From Kribbella flavida DSM 17836 (GTDB lineage Bacteria > Actinomycetota > Actinomycetes > Propionibacteriales > Kribbellaceae): 64,000 bases of DNA. The notes beneath the pieces were generated by a model. That model worked only from the letters and a program-made list of their open reading frames with translations, had not been told where the DNA came from and made no database searches. This document shows positions 26,379 through 34,623 of the stretch, piece by piece (the first letter of the stretch is position 1; each line of letters opens with the position of its first letter). Made by a program: the position numbers and the translations under genes. Location: the NCBI RefSeq assembly GCF_000024345.1, contig NC_013729.1, positions 1,674,001 to 1,738,000 on the forward strand. The letters are read 5' to 3'.

Positions 26379-26407
26379 TTGACACTGCCTACGGTTCTGG
26401 TGTGGCT
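26379..26407 (+). promoter_or_regulatory. Possible promoter of the peptide ABC operon
   Basis: A perfect -35 box TTGACA lies at 26379-26384. The -10 region 16 to 18 bases on (TGTGGC/TGGCTT) is poor. A 10-base palindrome CAACTAGTTG lies upstream at 26327-26336. Confidence 0.35.
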
Positions 26408-26446
26408 TTCTCTCTAAACGGCACAGGGCGGAAGGTGCGTGGCGTG

Positions 26447-28237
26447 ATGAGGAAGTGGTTCGCGGGGCTGGCGGCGGTGGTGCTGCTGGCGGTGGGGACG
26501 GCGCCGGCGGAGGCGGCCGAACCGGGTGGGGCGAAGGTGATCCGGGTCGGCGCGACGCAGGCGATGGACTCGATGAATCCGTTCCTTGCGGTGCGGCTGG
26601 TGTCGTCGTCGATCCATCGGTGGATGTACGGGTTCCTGACCGTGCCGGACGCGAAGACGCTGCAGCCGAGCCCGGACCTGGCCGAGTCGTGGACGACGTC
26701 GCCGGACGGGCTGACCTGGACCTTCAAGATCCGGTCGGCGAAGTGGTCCGACGGGCAGCCGGTGACGGCGCAGGACGCGGCCTGGACGTTCACGAAGATG
26801 ATGACCGACGACGGCGCGAAGACCGCCAACGGCCCGGCGGTGGAGAACTTCGCGAGCGTCACTGCGAACGGCCAGGACCTGACGATCAAGCTCAAGACGC
26901 CGCAGGCCTCGATGCTGGACAACCCGGTGCCGATCATGCCCAAGCACGTCTGGGAGAAGGTCGGCGACATCGCGAAGTACGAGGCGGACAGCTACCCGGC
27001 GGTGACCAGCGGGCCGTACATCGCGACTGAGCACAAGAAGGACCAGTACGTGAAGCTCAAGGCGAACCCGGAGTACTGGCGGGGTGCGCCGAAGATCGAC
27101 GAGCTGCAGGTGATCTTCTACGACAACCCCGCGGCCGCGGTGGTCGGGCTGAAGAAGGGCGACATCGACCTGATCGGCCGGCTCGCGCCGCCGGACTTCG
27201 AGGCGCTGAAGGGCGACGACAACATCGTGCAGTGGAACACCGAGGGACGGCGGGCGACGTACCTGCAGGTCAACCACGGTGCCACCACCAGCGACAACAA
27301 GCCGATCGGTGACGGGCACCCGGCGCTGAAGGATCCGCGGGTCCGGCAGGCGCTGCACCTCGCGATCGACAAGCAGAAGCTGGTCGACGAGGTACAGAGC
27401 GGCCTGGCCAAGCCGGCCGACGGGTCGATCGTGCCGCCGATGTACAAGGACTTCTTCTGGCAGGCCGAGGGCGGTGCCAAGGTCTCGTTCGACGCGGCGC
27501 GGGCGAACAAGATCCTCGACGACGCCGGCTACCAGAAGGGGGCCGACGGCATCCGCACGATGCCGGACGGGTCGCGCAAGCTGCAGTTCCGGTTCAGCAT
27601 CCACACCGACACCCCGATCGAGGACAAGCTGGCCGAGTACCTGACCGGCTGGTTCAAGGATCTCGGCATCACGCTGACCACCAAGCGGCTCGACTCCAGC
27701 AAATTCACCGAGGAGACCGGTACGACGGCGTTGTTCGACCTCGCGATCAGCGGCTGGTCGGTCAACCCGGACCCGGAGGAGGTGCTCGCCACGCACCTGT
27801 GCAGCCGGCGCCCGACGGCGTCCGGTGAGGGTGGCGGGACCGAGTCGTTCTACTGCGACCCGCAGTTCGAGAAGCTCTACCAGGAGCAGCAGAAGGAGCT
27901 CGACCGAACCAAGCGCGCGGCGATCATCAAGCAGATGCAGGAGCGGCTCTACACCGACGCCCCGGTGATCGCGCTGTACTACCCGAACAACCTGGAGGGC
28001 TACCGCAAGGACAGGATCGCCGGCATCACGCCGATCCCCGAGGACAGGGGCATGCTGTACGGCGGCAGCAGCTACTGGCCGTTCTACACGGTCGAGGCGG
28101 TCACCGCCGACGCCGAGACCGACAGCGGGTCGAACACCGGGCTGATCATCGGCATCGCCGCCGGTGTCCTCGTGCTCGCCGCCGCCGGGTTCTTCGTCGC
28201 CCGTCGCCGCGGCGGCGTCGCGGACGAGCGCGAATGA
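26447..28237 (+). CDS. Peptide/nickel-type ABC transporter substrate-binding protein with a C-terminal membrane anchor
   Basis: A 596-residue class C (SBP_bac_5) binding protein. It has a signal peptide at about 1-24 (RKWFAGLAAVVLLAVGTAPAEAA) with no lipobox cysteine. The mature fold has the family phrases PDLAESWTTSPDGLTWTFKIR and PRVRQALHLAIDKQKLV. Near the C-terminus a hydrophobic helix (TGLIIGIAAGVLVLAAAGFF) and an ARRRGG tail form a membrane anchor, replacing the usual lipid anchor. It starts at ATG 26447 or GTG 26444 (GGAAGG lies 8 bases before the latter). It is the first gene of a five-gene importer operon, probably for oligopeptides. Confidence 0.9.
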   Translation: MRKWFAGLAAVVLLAVGTAPAEAAEPGGAKVIRVGATQAMDSMNPFLAVRLVSSSIHRWMYGFLTVPDAKTLQPSPDLAESWTTSPDGLTWTFKIRSAKWSDGQPVTAQDAAWTFTKMMTDDGAKTANGPAVENFASVTANGQDLTIKLKTPQASMLDNPVPIMPKHVWEKVGDIAKYEADSYPAVTSGPYIATEHKKDQYVKLKANPEYWRGAPKIDELQVIFYDNPAAAVVGLKKGDIDLIGRLAPPDFEALKGDDNIVQWNTEGRRATYLQVNHGATTSDNKPIGDGHPALKDPRVRQALHLAIDKQKLVDEVQSGLAKPADGSIVPPMYKDFFWQAEGGAKVSFDAARANKILDDAGYQKGADGIRTMPDGSRKLQFRFSIHTDTPIEDKLAEYLTGWFKDLGITLTTKRLDSSKFTEETGTTALFDLAISGWSVNPDPEEVLATHLCSRRPTASGEGGGTESFYCDPQFEKLYQEQQKELDRTKRAAIIKQMQERLYTDAPVIALYYPNNLEGYRKDRIAGITPIPEDRGMLYGGSSYWPFYTVEAVTADAETDSGSNTGLIIGIAAGVLVLAAAGFFVARRRGGVADERE

Positions 28238-28277
28238 CCGACCGGACAGTCCACCGTACCGCCGTGGAGCGCGACCG

Positions 28278-29309
28278 ATGACGGTCGCGCAACCGGCGGC
28301 GCAGGCGATCGACGAGCGGCCGGCCCGGCACGGGATGCTGCGCTACGCCCTCGGCAAGGCCGGGGGAGCGCTGCTCAGCATCGCGATGGTGATCGTCGCG
28401 ACGTTCTTCCTGTTCCGGCTGCTGCCGGGGGACCCGGTCCGCGCGCTGGCGCAGGGCCGGAACATGACCCCGGAGCAGCTGGACCTGGAGCGGCACCGGC
28501 TGGGCCTGGACAAGTCGTTGCCGGAGCAGTTCCTGCAGTTCGTCGGGCAGACGCTGCGATTCGACCTCGGTACGTCGTACGAGTACAAGCGGCCGGTGCT
28601 GGACCTGATCGGCGAACGCATCGGCTCGACCCTGCTGCTCACCGGCACCGCGCTGGTGATGGCGGTCAGCCTCGGCATCTGGCAGGGCGCCCGGGCCGGC
28701 TGGAAGCCCGGCAGCAGGTTCGACAAGTTCTCGACCGCGATCTCGCTGGTGCTGTGGTCGGTGCCGACCTTCTGGCTCGGCCTGCTGCTGCTGATGGTGT
28801 TCGCGGCCGGGGTCGGCCCGATTCCGGGCATCTTCCCGACCCGCGGGATCGAGAGCGTCGACGCGCCGGACGGGTTCGGGTACGTGCTGGACATCGCCAA
28901 GCACATGGTGCTGCCGTGCCTGACGATGGTGGCGGTCGTTTACGCGCAGTACCTGCTGGTGATGCGGTCCTCGGTGCTCGACGAGGTCGGGCAGGACTAC
29001 GTGACCACGGCCCGGGCCAAGGGCCTGCGCGACGACGACGTCCGCCGCAAGCACGCCGTACCGAACGCGCTGCTGCCGACCGTGACGCTGGTGTTCATGC
29101 GGATCGGGTTCGTCGTCGGCGGCGCGGTGACGGTCGAGGCGATCTTCAGCTGGCCGGGGCTGGGACAGCTGTTCTACGAGGCGATCCGGGTGCCGGACTT
29201 CACTCTCATGCAGGGCACGTTCCTGCTGATCACGGTGTCGGTGATCCTGATGAACACGCTGGCCGACGTGGTGTACCACCTGCTCGACCCGAGGGTGAGG
29301 TCCGCATGA
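28278..29309 (+). CDS. Peptide ABC transporter permease (DppB/OppB family)
   Basis: A 343-residue permease with the typical N-terminal helix (KAGGALLSIAMVIVATFFLFRLLPGDPV), a large periplasmic loop starting LDKSLPEQFLQFVGQTLRFDLG, and four or five further helices. The coupling motif reads TTARAKGLRDDDVRRKHAVPNALLP, the EAA loop that docks on the ATPase. The start is ATG 28278 with GGAGCG 7 bases upstream. The next permease overlaps its stop as ATGA. Together with DppC it forms the transmembrane channel. Confidence 0.92.
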   Translation: MTVAQPAAQAIDERPARHGMLRYALGKAGGALLSIAMVIVATFFLFRLLPGDPVRALAQGRNMTPEQLDLERHRLGLDKSLPEQFLQFVGQTLRFDLGTSYEYKRPVLDLIGERIGSTLLLTGTALVMAVSLGIWQGARAGWKPGSRFDKFSTAISLVLWSVPTFWLGLLLLMVFAAGVGPIPGIFPTRGIESVDAPDGFGYVLDIAKHMVLPCLTMVAVVYAQYLLVMRSSVLDEVGQDYVTTARAKGLRDDDVRRKHAVPNALLPTVTLVFMRIGFVVGGAVTVEAIFSWPGLGQLFYEAIRVPDFTLMQGTFLLITVSVILMNTLADVVYHLLDPRVRSA

Positions 29310-30184
29310 GCGTCACCTGGACACGACGCAAGCGCAGCCTGCGACGGTTCTGGGCGCAGTTCCGGACCCAGCGCGCGGGCGTGACCGGGCTGGCGATTCT
29401 CGTTGTCGCCGTGCTGCTGGCGATCGTCGCGCCGCTGTTCATCGACGAGGGCGTGACGAACGTCGTGCGCGGCACGGGTGAGAAGCTCGCACCACCGAGC
29501 TGGGACGCGCCGCTGGGGACCGACGAGTCGGGCCGGTCGGTGCTGCTGATGATCTGGTGGGGATCCCGGACGTCGCTGCTGATCGGGTTCCTCGCGGCCT
29601 TGCTGAGCATGGTGATCGGCACCGTGCTCGGCATCGTGGCCGGCCACTTCCGCGGCTGGATCGGAGCGGTCGTGCTGCGGATCACCGACTGGTTCCTGGT
29701 TCTGCCGTCGCTGGTCACAGCCTTGGTGCTCGCCGCGATCCTGGGCGGCAGCACGGCGACCATCATCGTCGCGATCGGCGTCACCTCGTGGCCGTCGACG
29801 GCGCGGCTGATCCGGGCCCAGACGCTGGCGGTCGAGGCCCGGCCGTACATCGAACGGTCCACCGCGCTCGGCGGCGGGCACTGGCACATCACCACCCGGC
29901 ACGTGCTGCCGAACGTCGCACCGTTGCTGCTGGCAAGTACGACGCTGGAGGTGGCCAGCGCGATCGTGACCGAGTCCACGCTGGCCTTTCTCGGCGTCAG
30001 CGCGAACAAGACGTCCTGGGGCACGATGCTGCGCGGCTCGTACGACTGGGGCGCGGCGACGTCCGGTGCCTGGTGGTACATCCTGGTGCCCGGGTTGTGC
30101 ATCGTGATCGTCGTGATGGCGTTCACGCTCTGCGGCCGGGCGCTGGAGACCGTGCTGAACCCGAGACTGCGAGGAGCCCGATGA
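29306..30184 (+). CDS. Peptide ABC transporter permease (DppC/OppC family)
   Basis: A 292-residue permease. The N-terminal cytoplasmic OppC-N segment (RRFWAQFRTQRAGVTGLAIL) is followed by a helix, an external loop with PLGTDESGRSVLLMIWWGSRTSLLIG, and the EAA coupling loop ERSTALGGGHWHITTRHVLPNV. Six membrane helices are visible. Both ends overlap neighbouring genes by 4 bases, which fixes the start and indicates one translationally coupled transcript. Confidence 0.92.
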   Translation: MSVTWTRRKRSLRRFWAQFRTQRAGVTGLAILVVAVLLAIVAPLFIDEGVTNVVRGTGEKLAPPSWDAPLGTDESGRSVLLMIWWGSRTSLLIGFLAALLSMVIGTVLGIVAGHFRGWIGAVVLRITDWFLVLPSLVTALVLAAILGGSTATIIVAIGVTSWPSTARLIRAQTLAVEARPYIERSTALGGGHWHITTRHVLPNVAPLLLASTTLEVASAIVTESTLAFLGVSANKTSWGTMLRGSYDWGAATSGAWWYILVPGLCIVIVVMAFTLCGRALETVLNPRLRGAR

Positions 30185-31134
30185 GTCTGCTCGAGGTCGA
30201 CGACCTGTCCGTCACCTACCGGATCGCCGACGGGGAAGTGCCCGCCGTCCGAGGTGTCTCGCTCACGCTGGACGCCGGTGAGGCGCTCGGCATCGTCGGA
30301 GAGTCGGGGTCCGGCAAGTCGTCGCTGGCGCTGGCGCTGCTGCGGCTGCTGCCCCGCGACGCGCGGACCAGCGGGCGGATCCTGCTCGACGGCGACGACG
30401 TACTGACGATGACCTGGGGACGGTTGCGGGCGGTGCGCTGGGCCGAGGCGTCGATCGTCTTCCAGGGCGCACAGCACGGACTGAACCCGGTCCAGCGGAT
30501 CGGTGACCAGATCGCCGAGCCGTTGCTGGTGCACAAGCTCGCCGGTCCGGAGAAGGCCCGTCGCCGGGTGGCGGAGCTGCTCGAACAGGTCGGGCTGCCG
30601 GCCTGGCGGTCGAGGAGCTATCCGCACGAGCTCAGTGGTGGCCAGCGGCAACGGGTGATGATCGCGATGGCGCTGGCCTGCGAGCCGCGGCTGATCATCG
30701 CCGACGAGCCGACCACCGCGCTCGACGTGATGGTCCAGGCGCAGGTGCTGACGCTGATCCGCGAACTGGTCGCGGCCGAGGACATCGCGTTGCTGATGAT
30801 CTCGCACGACCTGTCCGTGCTGGCCGACCTGTGCGACCGGCTGGCGGTGATGTACGCCGGCCGGGTGGTCGAGACCGGTCCGTCCGGTGGTGCGTTCGCG
30901 CACCCGTACAGCCGGGCGTTGTCGGCGGCCTTCCCGACGATCGGCGACCCCGCCTCACGGCTGGCGCCGAAGGGGCTCGGTGGGGATCCGCCCGATCCGG
31001 CGCAGCTGCCGTCGGGCTGCGTGTTCCACCCGCGGTGCCCGGTCGCGCTGGAGACCTGCTCGACCGTGCAGATCGACCTGCGCCCGGCCGGCGACCGGCG
31101 TACGGCGGCGTGTGTTCTGGTGGGGGAGGACTGA
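30181..31134 (+). CDS. Peptide ABC transporter ATP-binding protein (DppD/OppD family)
   Basis: A 317-residue ATPase with Walker A GESGSGKSS, a Q-loop (FQGAQHGLNPVQ), signature LSGGQRQRVMIAMALA, Walker B LIIADEPTTALD and the switch His in ISHDLSVLADL. The C-terminal oligopeptide-transporter extension has GCVFHPRCPVALETC, the cysteine cluster that often binds an iron-sulfur centre in this family. It drives import with its DppF partner, encoded directly downstream. Confidence 0.93.
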   Translation: MSLLEVDDLSVTYRIADGEVPAVRGVSLTLDAGEALGIVGESGSGKSSLALALLRLLPRDARTSGRILLDGDDVLTMTWGRLRAVRWAEASIVFQGAQHGLNPVQRIGDQIAEPLLVHKLAGPEKARRRVAELLEQVGLPAWRSRSYPHELSGGQRQRVMIAMALACEPRLIIADEPTTALDVMVQAQVLTLIRELVAAEDIALLMISHDLSVLADLCDRLAVMYAGRVVETGPSGGAFAHPYSRALSAAFPTIGDPASRLAPKGLGGDPPDPAQLPSGCVFHPRCPVALETCSTVQIDLRPAGDRRTAACVLVGED

Positions 31135-32058
31135 GTGCTACAGGCAACTGACTTGTCGGTCGAGTTCGCGTCGCGCGGACGGCGGGCCCGGGCCGTCGAC
31201 GGGGTGAACCTGACCGTCGGAGCGGGCGAGATCGTGGCGCTGGTCGGCGAGTCCGGCTGCGGCAAGACGACGCTGGCCCGGACCCTGCTCGGACTGGAAC
31301 GCCCGGCCGGCGGCGAGGTCCGGTACGCCGGGGCGCCGCTGAGCTACCGGCCGCGGGACCTGAAGGCCTACCGGCGCAAGGTGCAACTGGTCCTGCAGGA
31401 CCCGACCGGCTCCCTCAACCCCCGGCAGACCGTCTACGAAGCGGTTGCCGAAGGCCCACGGATCCACGGCCTGCCGAACGAGGAGGAGGTGGTCGCGGAG
31501 GCGTTGTCGCGGGCCGGCTTGCGTCCGCCCGAACGCTTCTTCCTGCGCTACCCACACGAGCTGTCCGGTGGGCAGCGGCAGCGGGTGGTCATCGCCGGTG
31601 CGCTCGCCCTGAAGCCCGACGTGCTGATCGCCGACGAACCGGTGGCCTCCCTTGATGCCTCCGTCCGCGGCGAGATCCTCGCCCTGCTGCTCCGGCTCCG
31701 GGACGAACTCGGCCTGTCGGCGCTGGTCGTCACCCACGACCTCGGGTTGGCCTGGAACATCGCCGACCGGGTCGCCGTGATGTACCTCGGCCGCATCGTC
31801 GAGTCCGGCCCGACCGAGCAGGTCCTGCAGGACCCGCAGCATCCGTACACGCAGGCGCTGCTCTCGGTCCTGCCGGAGTCCCAGCAGAAGATCGTGCTCA
31901 CCGGTGAGCCGCCGGACCCGACCCGCATCCCGAGCGGCTGCCGCTTCCACCCGCGCTGTCAGCTGGTGATGGCCGAGTGCTCCACCACGCCGCTGGCGGT
32001 CCTGCCGGCGGTCGACGATCACCAGGCCGCTTGCCTTCTCCTTAAGCTGGGGCGGTGA
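31135..32058 (+). CDS. Peptide ABC transporter ATP-binding protein (DppF/OppF family)
   Basis: A 307-residue ATPase from GTG 31135, immediately after the previous stop. Walker A is GESGCGKTT, the Q-loop VLQDPTGSLNPRQTV, the signature LSGGQRQRVVIAGALAL, Walker B VLIADEPVASLD and the switch THDLGLAWNI. The C-terminal GCRFHPRCQLVMAEC again has the cysteine cluster. It completes a full SBP-permease-permease-ATPase-ATPase set. Its stop overlaps the MOSC gene by 4 bases. Confidence 0.93.
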   Translation: MLQATDLSVEFASRGRRARAVDGVNLTVGAGEIVALVGESGCGKTTLARTLLGLERPAGGEVRYAGAPLSYRPRDLKAYRRKVQLVLQDPTGSLNPRQTVYEAVAEGPRIHGLPNEEEVVAEALSRAGLRPPERFFLRYPHELSGGQRQRVVIAGALALKPDVLIADEPVASLDASVRGEILALLLRLRDELGLSALVVTHDLGLAWNIADRVAVMYLGRIVESGPTEQVLQDPQHPYTQALLSVLPESQQKIVLTGEPPDPTRIPSGCRFHPRCQLVMAECSTTPLAVLPAVDDHQAACLLLKLGR

Positions 32059-32591
32059 GAGTCAACTCGGTCCACCTGGACACCAAGCACCGCTTCAGCA
32101 AGCCCGCGGTGCCCGAAGTACGCCTGATCGAGGGTGTCGGGGTGGAGGGCGACGCCCACTCCGGCGCCACCGTCCAGCATCTCCACCTGGTCCGCAAGGA
32201 CGCGTCCGCGCCGAACCTGCGCCAGGTCCACCTGATCCAGTCCGAGCTGTTCGAGGAACTGGCCGGCGCCGGGTACGCCGTACAGCCGGGTGACCTCGGC
32301 GAGAACATCACGACCACCGGCGTCGACCTGTTCGCGCTGCCCACCGGCACCACCCTGCACCTCGGCGACACCGCGGTCCTTACCCTCACCGGCCTGCGCA
32401 ACCCGTGCCGCCAGATCGACAAGTTCCGCACCGGCCTGCTCAAACAGGTCCTGCACAAGGCCCCCGGCGGCACCGTCGTCCGCCGCGTCGGCGTCATGTC
32501 CGTCGTCACCACCGGCGGCACGGTCCGCCCGGGCGACCCCTTGCGGCTCGTCATCCCCGCCGAACCGCACAAGCCGCTCGGTCTGGTGTGA
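32055..32591 (+). CDS. MOSC domain protein
   Basis: A 178-residue protein with the MOSC fold (about 25-170) and the conserved cysteine C118 in the phrase GLRNPCRQIDKF. GVGVEGDAHSG and PGDLGENITTTGVDL are typical. MOSC proteins bind molybdenum cofactor or move sulfur; stand-alone actinobacterial members related to YiiM are thought to reduce N-hydroxylated compounds. GTG 32055 overlaps the stop of the ATPase gene, so it is co-translated with the peptide importer although no functional link is evident. Confidence 0.87.
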   Translation: MRVNSVHLDTKHRFSKPAVPEVRLIEGVGVEGDAHSGATVQHLHLVRKDASAPNLRQVHLIQSELFEELAGAGYAVQPGDLGENITTTGVDLFALPTGTTLHLGDTAVLTLTGLRNPCRQIDKFRTGLLKQVLHKAPGGTVVRRVGVMSVVTTGGTVRPGDPLRLVIPAEPHKPLGLV

Positions 32592-32642
32592 GTCGCGCGT
32601 CATCATGCTAGCTGCGCACCTGCGGCCAGGTCATCATTTCTG

Positions 32643-32691
32643 TCATGTATCGACGAAATTGACGCTATGATGACGGTCTGCGACGTAAGGA
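32643..32691 (+). promoter_or_regulatory. Promoter and ribosome binding site of the AAA ATPase/RloB islet
   Basis: The gap is AT-richer than its neighbours. TATGAT at 32666-32671 is a good -10 box, with a weak -35 about 18 bases before it, and AAGGA (32687-32691) precedes ATG 32697 by 5 bases. This supports independent transcription of the islet. Confidence 0.45.
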
Positions 32692-32696
32692 CGTGC

Positions 32697-33977
32697 ATGC
32701 TGATCCGGGCCGAATTTGCGAACTTCCGCTCCATACTGGAGCCGGTCGAACTGTCGTTGGTGGCTGTGGACACCGAGCGCCCCACGGCTCGGGACATGCC
32801 TAACCTTGGCGCCAGTCTGCTGCATGTCGCCGCGATCTACGGTCCCAATGCGTCCGGGAAGTCGAACATCATCGCCGGCTTGACCTGGCTGCGCGATGCC
32901 GTTGGCACGTCGTTGCAGACCTGGAGCGACGGCATCCCCCTCGAGCCATTTGCCTTCGCGAATGGCCCTCAACAGTCATCGACGTTCACACTCGAGCTGG
33001 CCGTCGGCGGTGTGCGCTTCGAGTATGTGCTCGAGTTGGACCGGCAAGCGGTCGGCTATGAAGCCCTCTTCCACTATCCGGAGAAGAAGCGCAAGCGCAT
33101 CCTGGAGCGCGAAGGGAACGAGCTGAAGCTCCAGCGAGGACTCGGACACCTCTCGGGGATGAGGAAGCTCCTCAGCGAGCGTTCACTCGCGTTGTCCGGG
33201 GCCTGGTTGTTCGGCGATCCATTGGTGGATGCGTTCACCCGTGAGCTGTCCAACATCCAGTCTCTCGGGTTGAGTCACCACGGTCGTCGCCCGCCGGCGA
33301 ACGACAGGCACTCCACTGCCGATCTGTTCAACGAGCCCGAACCCGAGCAAGCCTCGCTGTTCACGCTCGACGACCTCGACCCGTCGAGGGCCGAAGATCG
33401 GTCACAGGCGTTGGCAATGCTGCGGTTGGCCGATCTGGGTATAGCGGACGTGATGGTAGTGGATGATCCGGAGGCAATACCGAAGGGCAACCTTACCGGC
33501 CGGCGGCGCAGAGAGCGGCTGCAACTGATGCACAACACGTCACAGGGCCCGGTCGCACTGGACTTCTCTGCGGAATCAGAAGGTACTCGAACCTGGTTCC
33601 GGCTCATCGGTCCTGTGCTCTTCGCTCTCCGTCAGGGCAGCGTCCTGTTGTTCGACGAGTTGGACGCCAGTTTGCATCCCACGCTGTCCGGGCAGCTCAT
33701 CAGCTTGTTCCAGGATCCCGCGACGAATCCCCGGGACGCCCAGCTGATCTTCACTACGCACGACACCAGCCTGCTGAACCATTTGAACCGCGACGAAGTG
33801 TGGCTCACCGAGAAGTCGGACAGCGGCGCCACGCGGTTGGGCGCTTTGGCAGAGTTCGCCGGTGAGCGCGTCCGCGCGTCGGTCAATCTGGAGAAGGCCT
33901 ATTTGCATGGTCGATTCGGCGCGTTGCCCGACACCGACCGCACCGAACTGTTGCGCGTGCTCGGCCTGATCGGTTGA
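32697..33977 (+). CDS. AAA family ATPase, RloA/AbiLi-like (probable phage defence)
   Basis: A 426-residue P-loop ATPase of the OLD/AAA_21 class, beginning MLIRAEFANFRSI as such proteins do. Walker A is GPNASGKS (49-56); a helical insert fills about 100-270; the signature-like region DFSAESEGTRTW is near 290; Walker B is LLFDELDAS (about 318-326, D320); the switch His is in FTTHDTS near 356. Single-gene or two-gene ATPases of this kind sense invaders and drive a nuclease partner. The RloB gene follows 4 bases after its stop. Base composition is lower in GC than the flanks, suggesting acquisition by transfer. It is not a chromosome-structure SMC protein: it is too short and has no coiled coil. 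Confidence 0.85.
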   Translation: MLIRAEFANFRSILEPVELSLVAVDTERPTARDMPNLGASLLHVAAIYGPNASGKSNIIAGLTWLRDAVGTSLQTWSDGIPLEPFAFANGPQQSSTFTLELAVGGVRFEYVLELDRQAVGYEALFHYPEKKRKRILEREGNELKLQRGLGHLSGMRKLLSERSLALSGAWLFGDPLVDAFTRELSNIQSLGLSHHGRRPPANDRHSTADLFNEPEPEQASLFTLDDLDPSRAEDRSQALAMLRLADLGIADVMVVDDPEAIPKGNLTGRRRRERLQLMHNTSQGPVALDFSAESEGTRTWFRLIGPVLFALRQGSVLLFDELDASLHPTLSGQLISLFQDPATNPRDAQLIFTTHDTSLLNHLNRDEVWLTEKSDSGATRLGALAEFAGERVRASVNLEKAYLHGRFGALPDTDRTELLRVLGLIG

Positions 33978-33981
33978 CCCG

Positions 33982-34623
33982 GTGACTCCCCGACGTACCA
34001 CTGCCAAGGACCTCAAGCGCACAACGGCGAATCGACCGGAACGTCGCACTGTCGTCGTCTTCTGTGAAGGCGAAGCCTCGGAGCCCGACTACATCAACGC
34101 ATTGAAGCGCCTTCCGGAGGTCCGAGCGAACACGGCGCTCAATGTGGTCATCGATCCCACCTGTGGAGTACCGCTGACCTTGGTGCGGGCAGCCGCCGAG
34201 AAGCTGAACGATCCAGAGATCGACGAATGCTGGTGCGTTTTCGACGTCGAGTGGCCGCAGAATCATCCGCATCTCCACCGGGCACTGAAGCTGGCCGCCG
34301 ACAAGGGTATTCGGGTCGCTGTGTCCAATCCATGCTTCGAGTTGTGGCTGGTTCTGCACCATCGCGACCAGGCCGCCTTTCTCGACAACAAGAGTGCTGA
34401 GGCCCTGAGTCGCCAACTGGACGGTCGATCCGGCAAGCGCCTCGACGGAGCGCGATACATGGCCCTTCGGCAGGATGCCTCGCGGCGAGCAGCGGCGCTG
34501 GTGACTCGTCATCGACGGAACGGTACTCAGTTTCCGAACGACAACCCGTCTTCCTCGATGCATGAATTCCTGGCGGCGGTTGAGCGCCCACCTTCTCCTA
34601 CCGATGCAGCAGACCCTCGCTAG
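33982..34623 (+). CDS. RloB family protein (TOPRIM-like, defence-associated)
   Basis: A 213-residue protein starting at GTG 33982. VVVFCEGEASEPDYINAL (E29) matches the TOPRIM-type acidic strand, CWCVFDVEW (D88, E90) the second acidic motif, and SNPCFELWLVLH (115-126) the hallmark of RloB. RloB genes were first noted inside restriction loci of Campylobacter, paired with the ATPase RloA, and lactococcal AbiLii is, as I recall, of the same family. Predicted role: nuclease effector activated by the ATPase. Its TAG interleaves with the TAG of the convergent DUF58 gene inside one CTAG. Confidence 0.85.
   Translation: MTPRRTTAKDLKRTTANRPERRTVVVFCEGEASEPDYINALKRLPEVRANTALNVVIDPTCGVPLTLVRAAAEKLNDPEIDECWCVFDVEWPQNHPHLHRALKLAADKGIRVAVSNPCFELWLVLHHRDQAAFLDNKSAEALSRQLDGRSGKRLDGARYMALRQDASRRAAALVTRHRRNGTQFPNDNPSSSMHEFLAAVERPPSPTDAADPR

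Noticed and set aside
25910..26385. Overlapping open frames of 80-190 codons on both strands in the repeat region
   Set aside because: They are Pro/Thr- or Trp/Val-rich translations of the repeat units in several frames at once, lack good ribosome binding sites and resemble no family.
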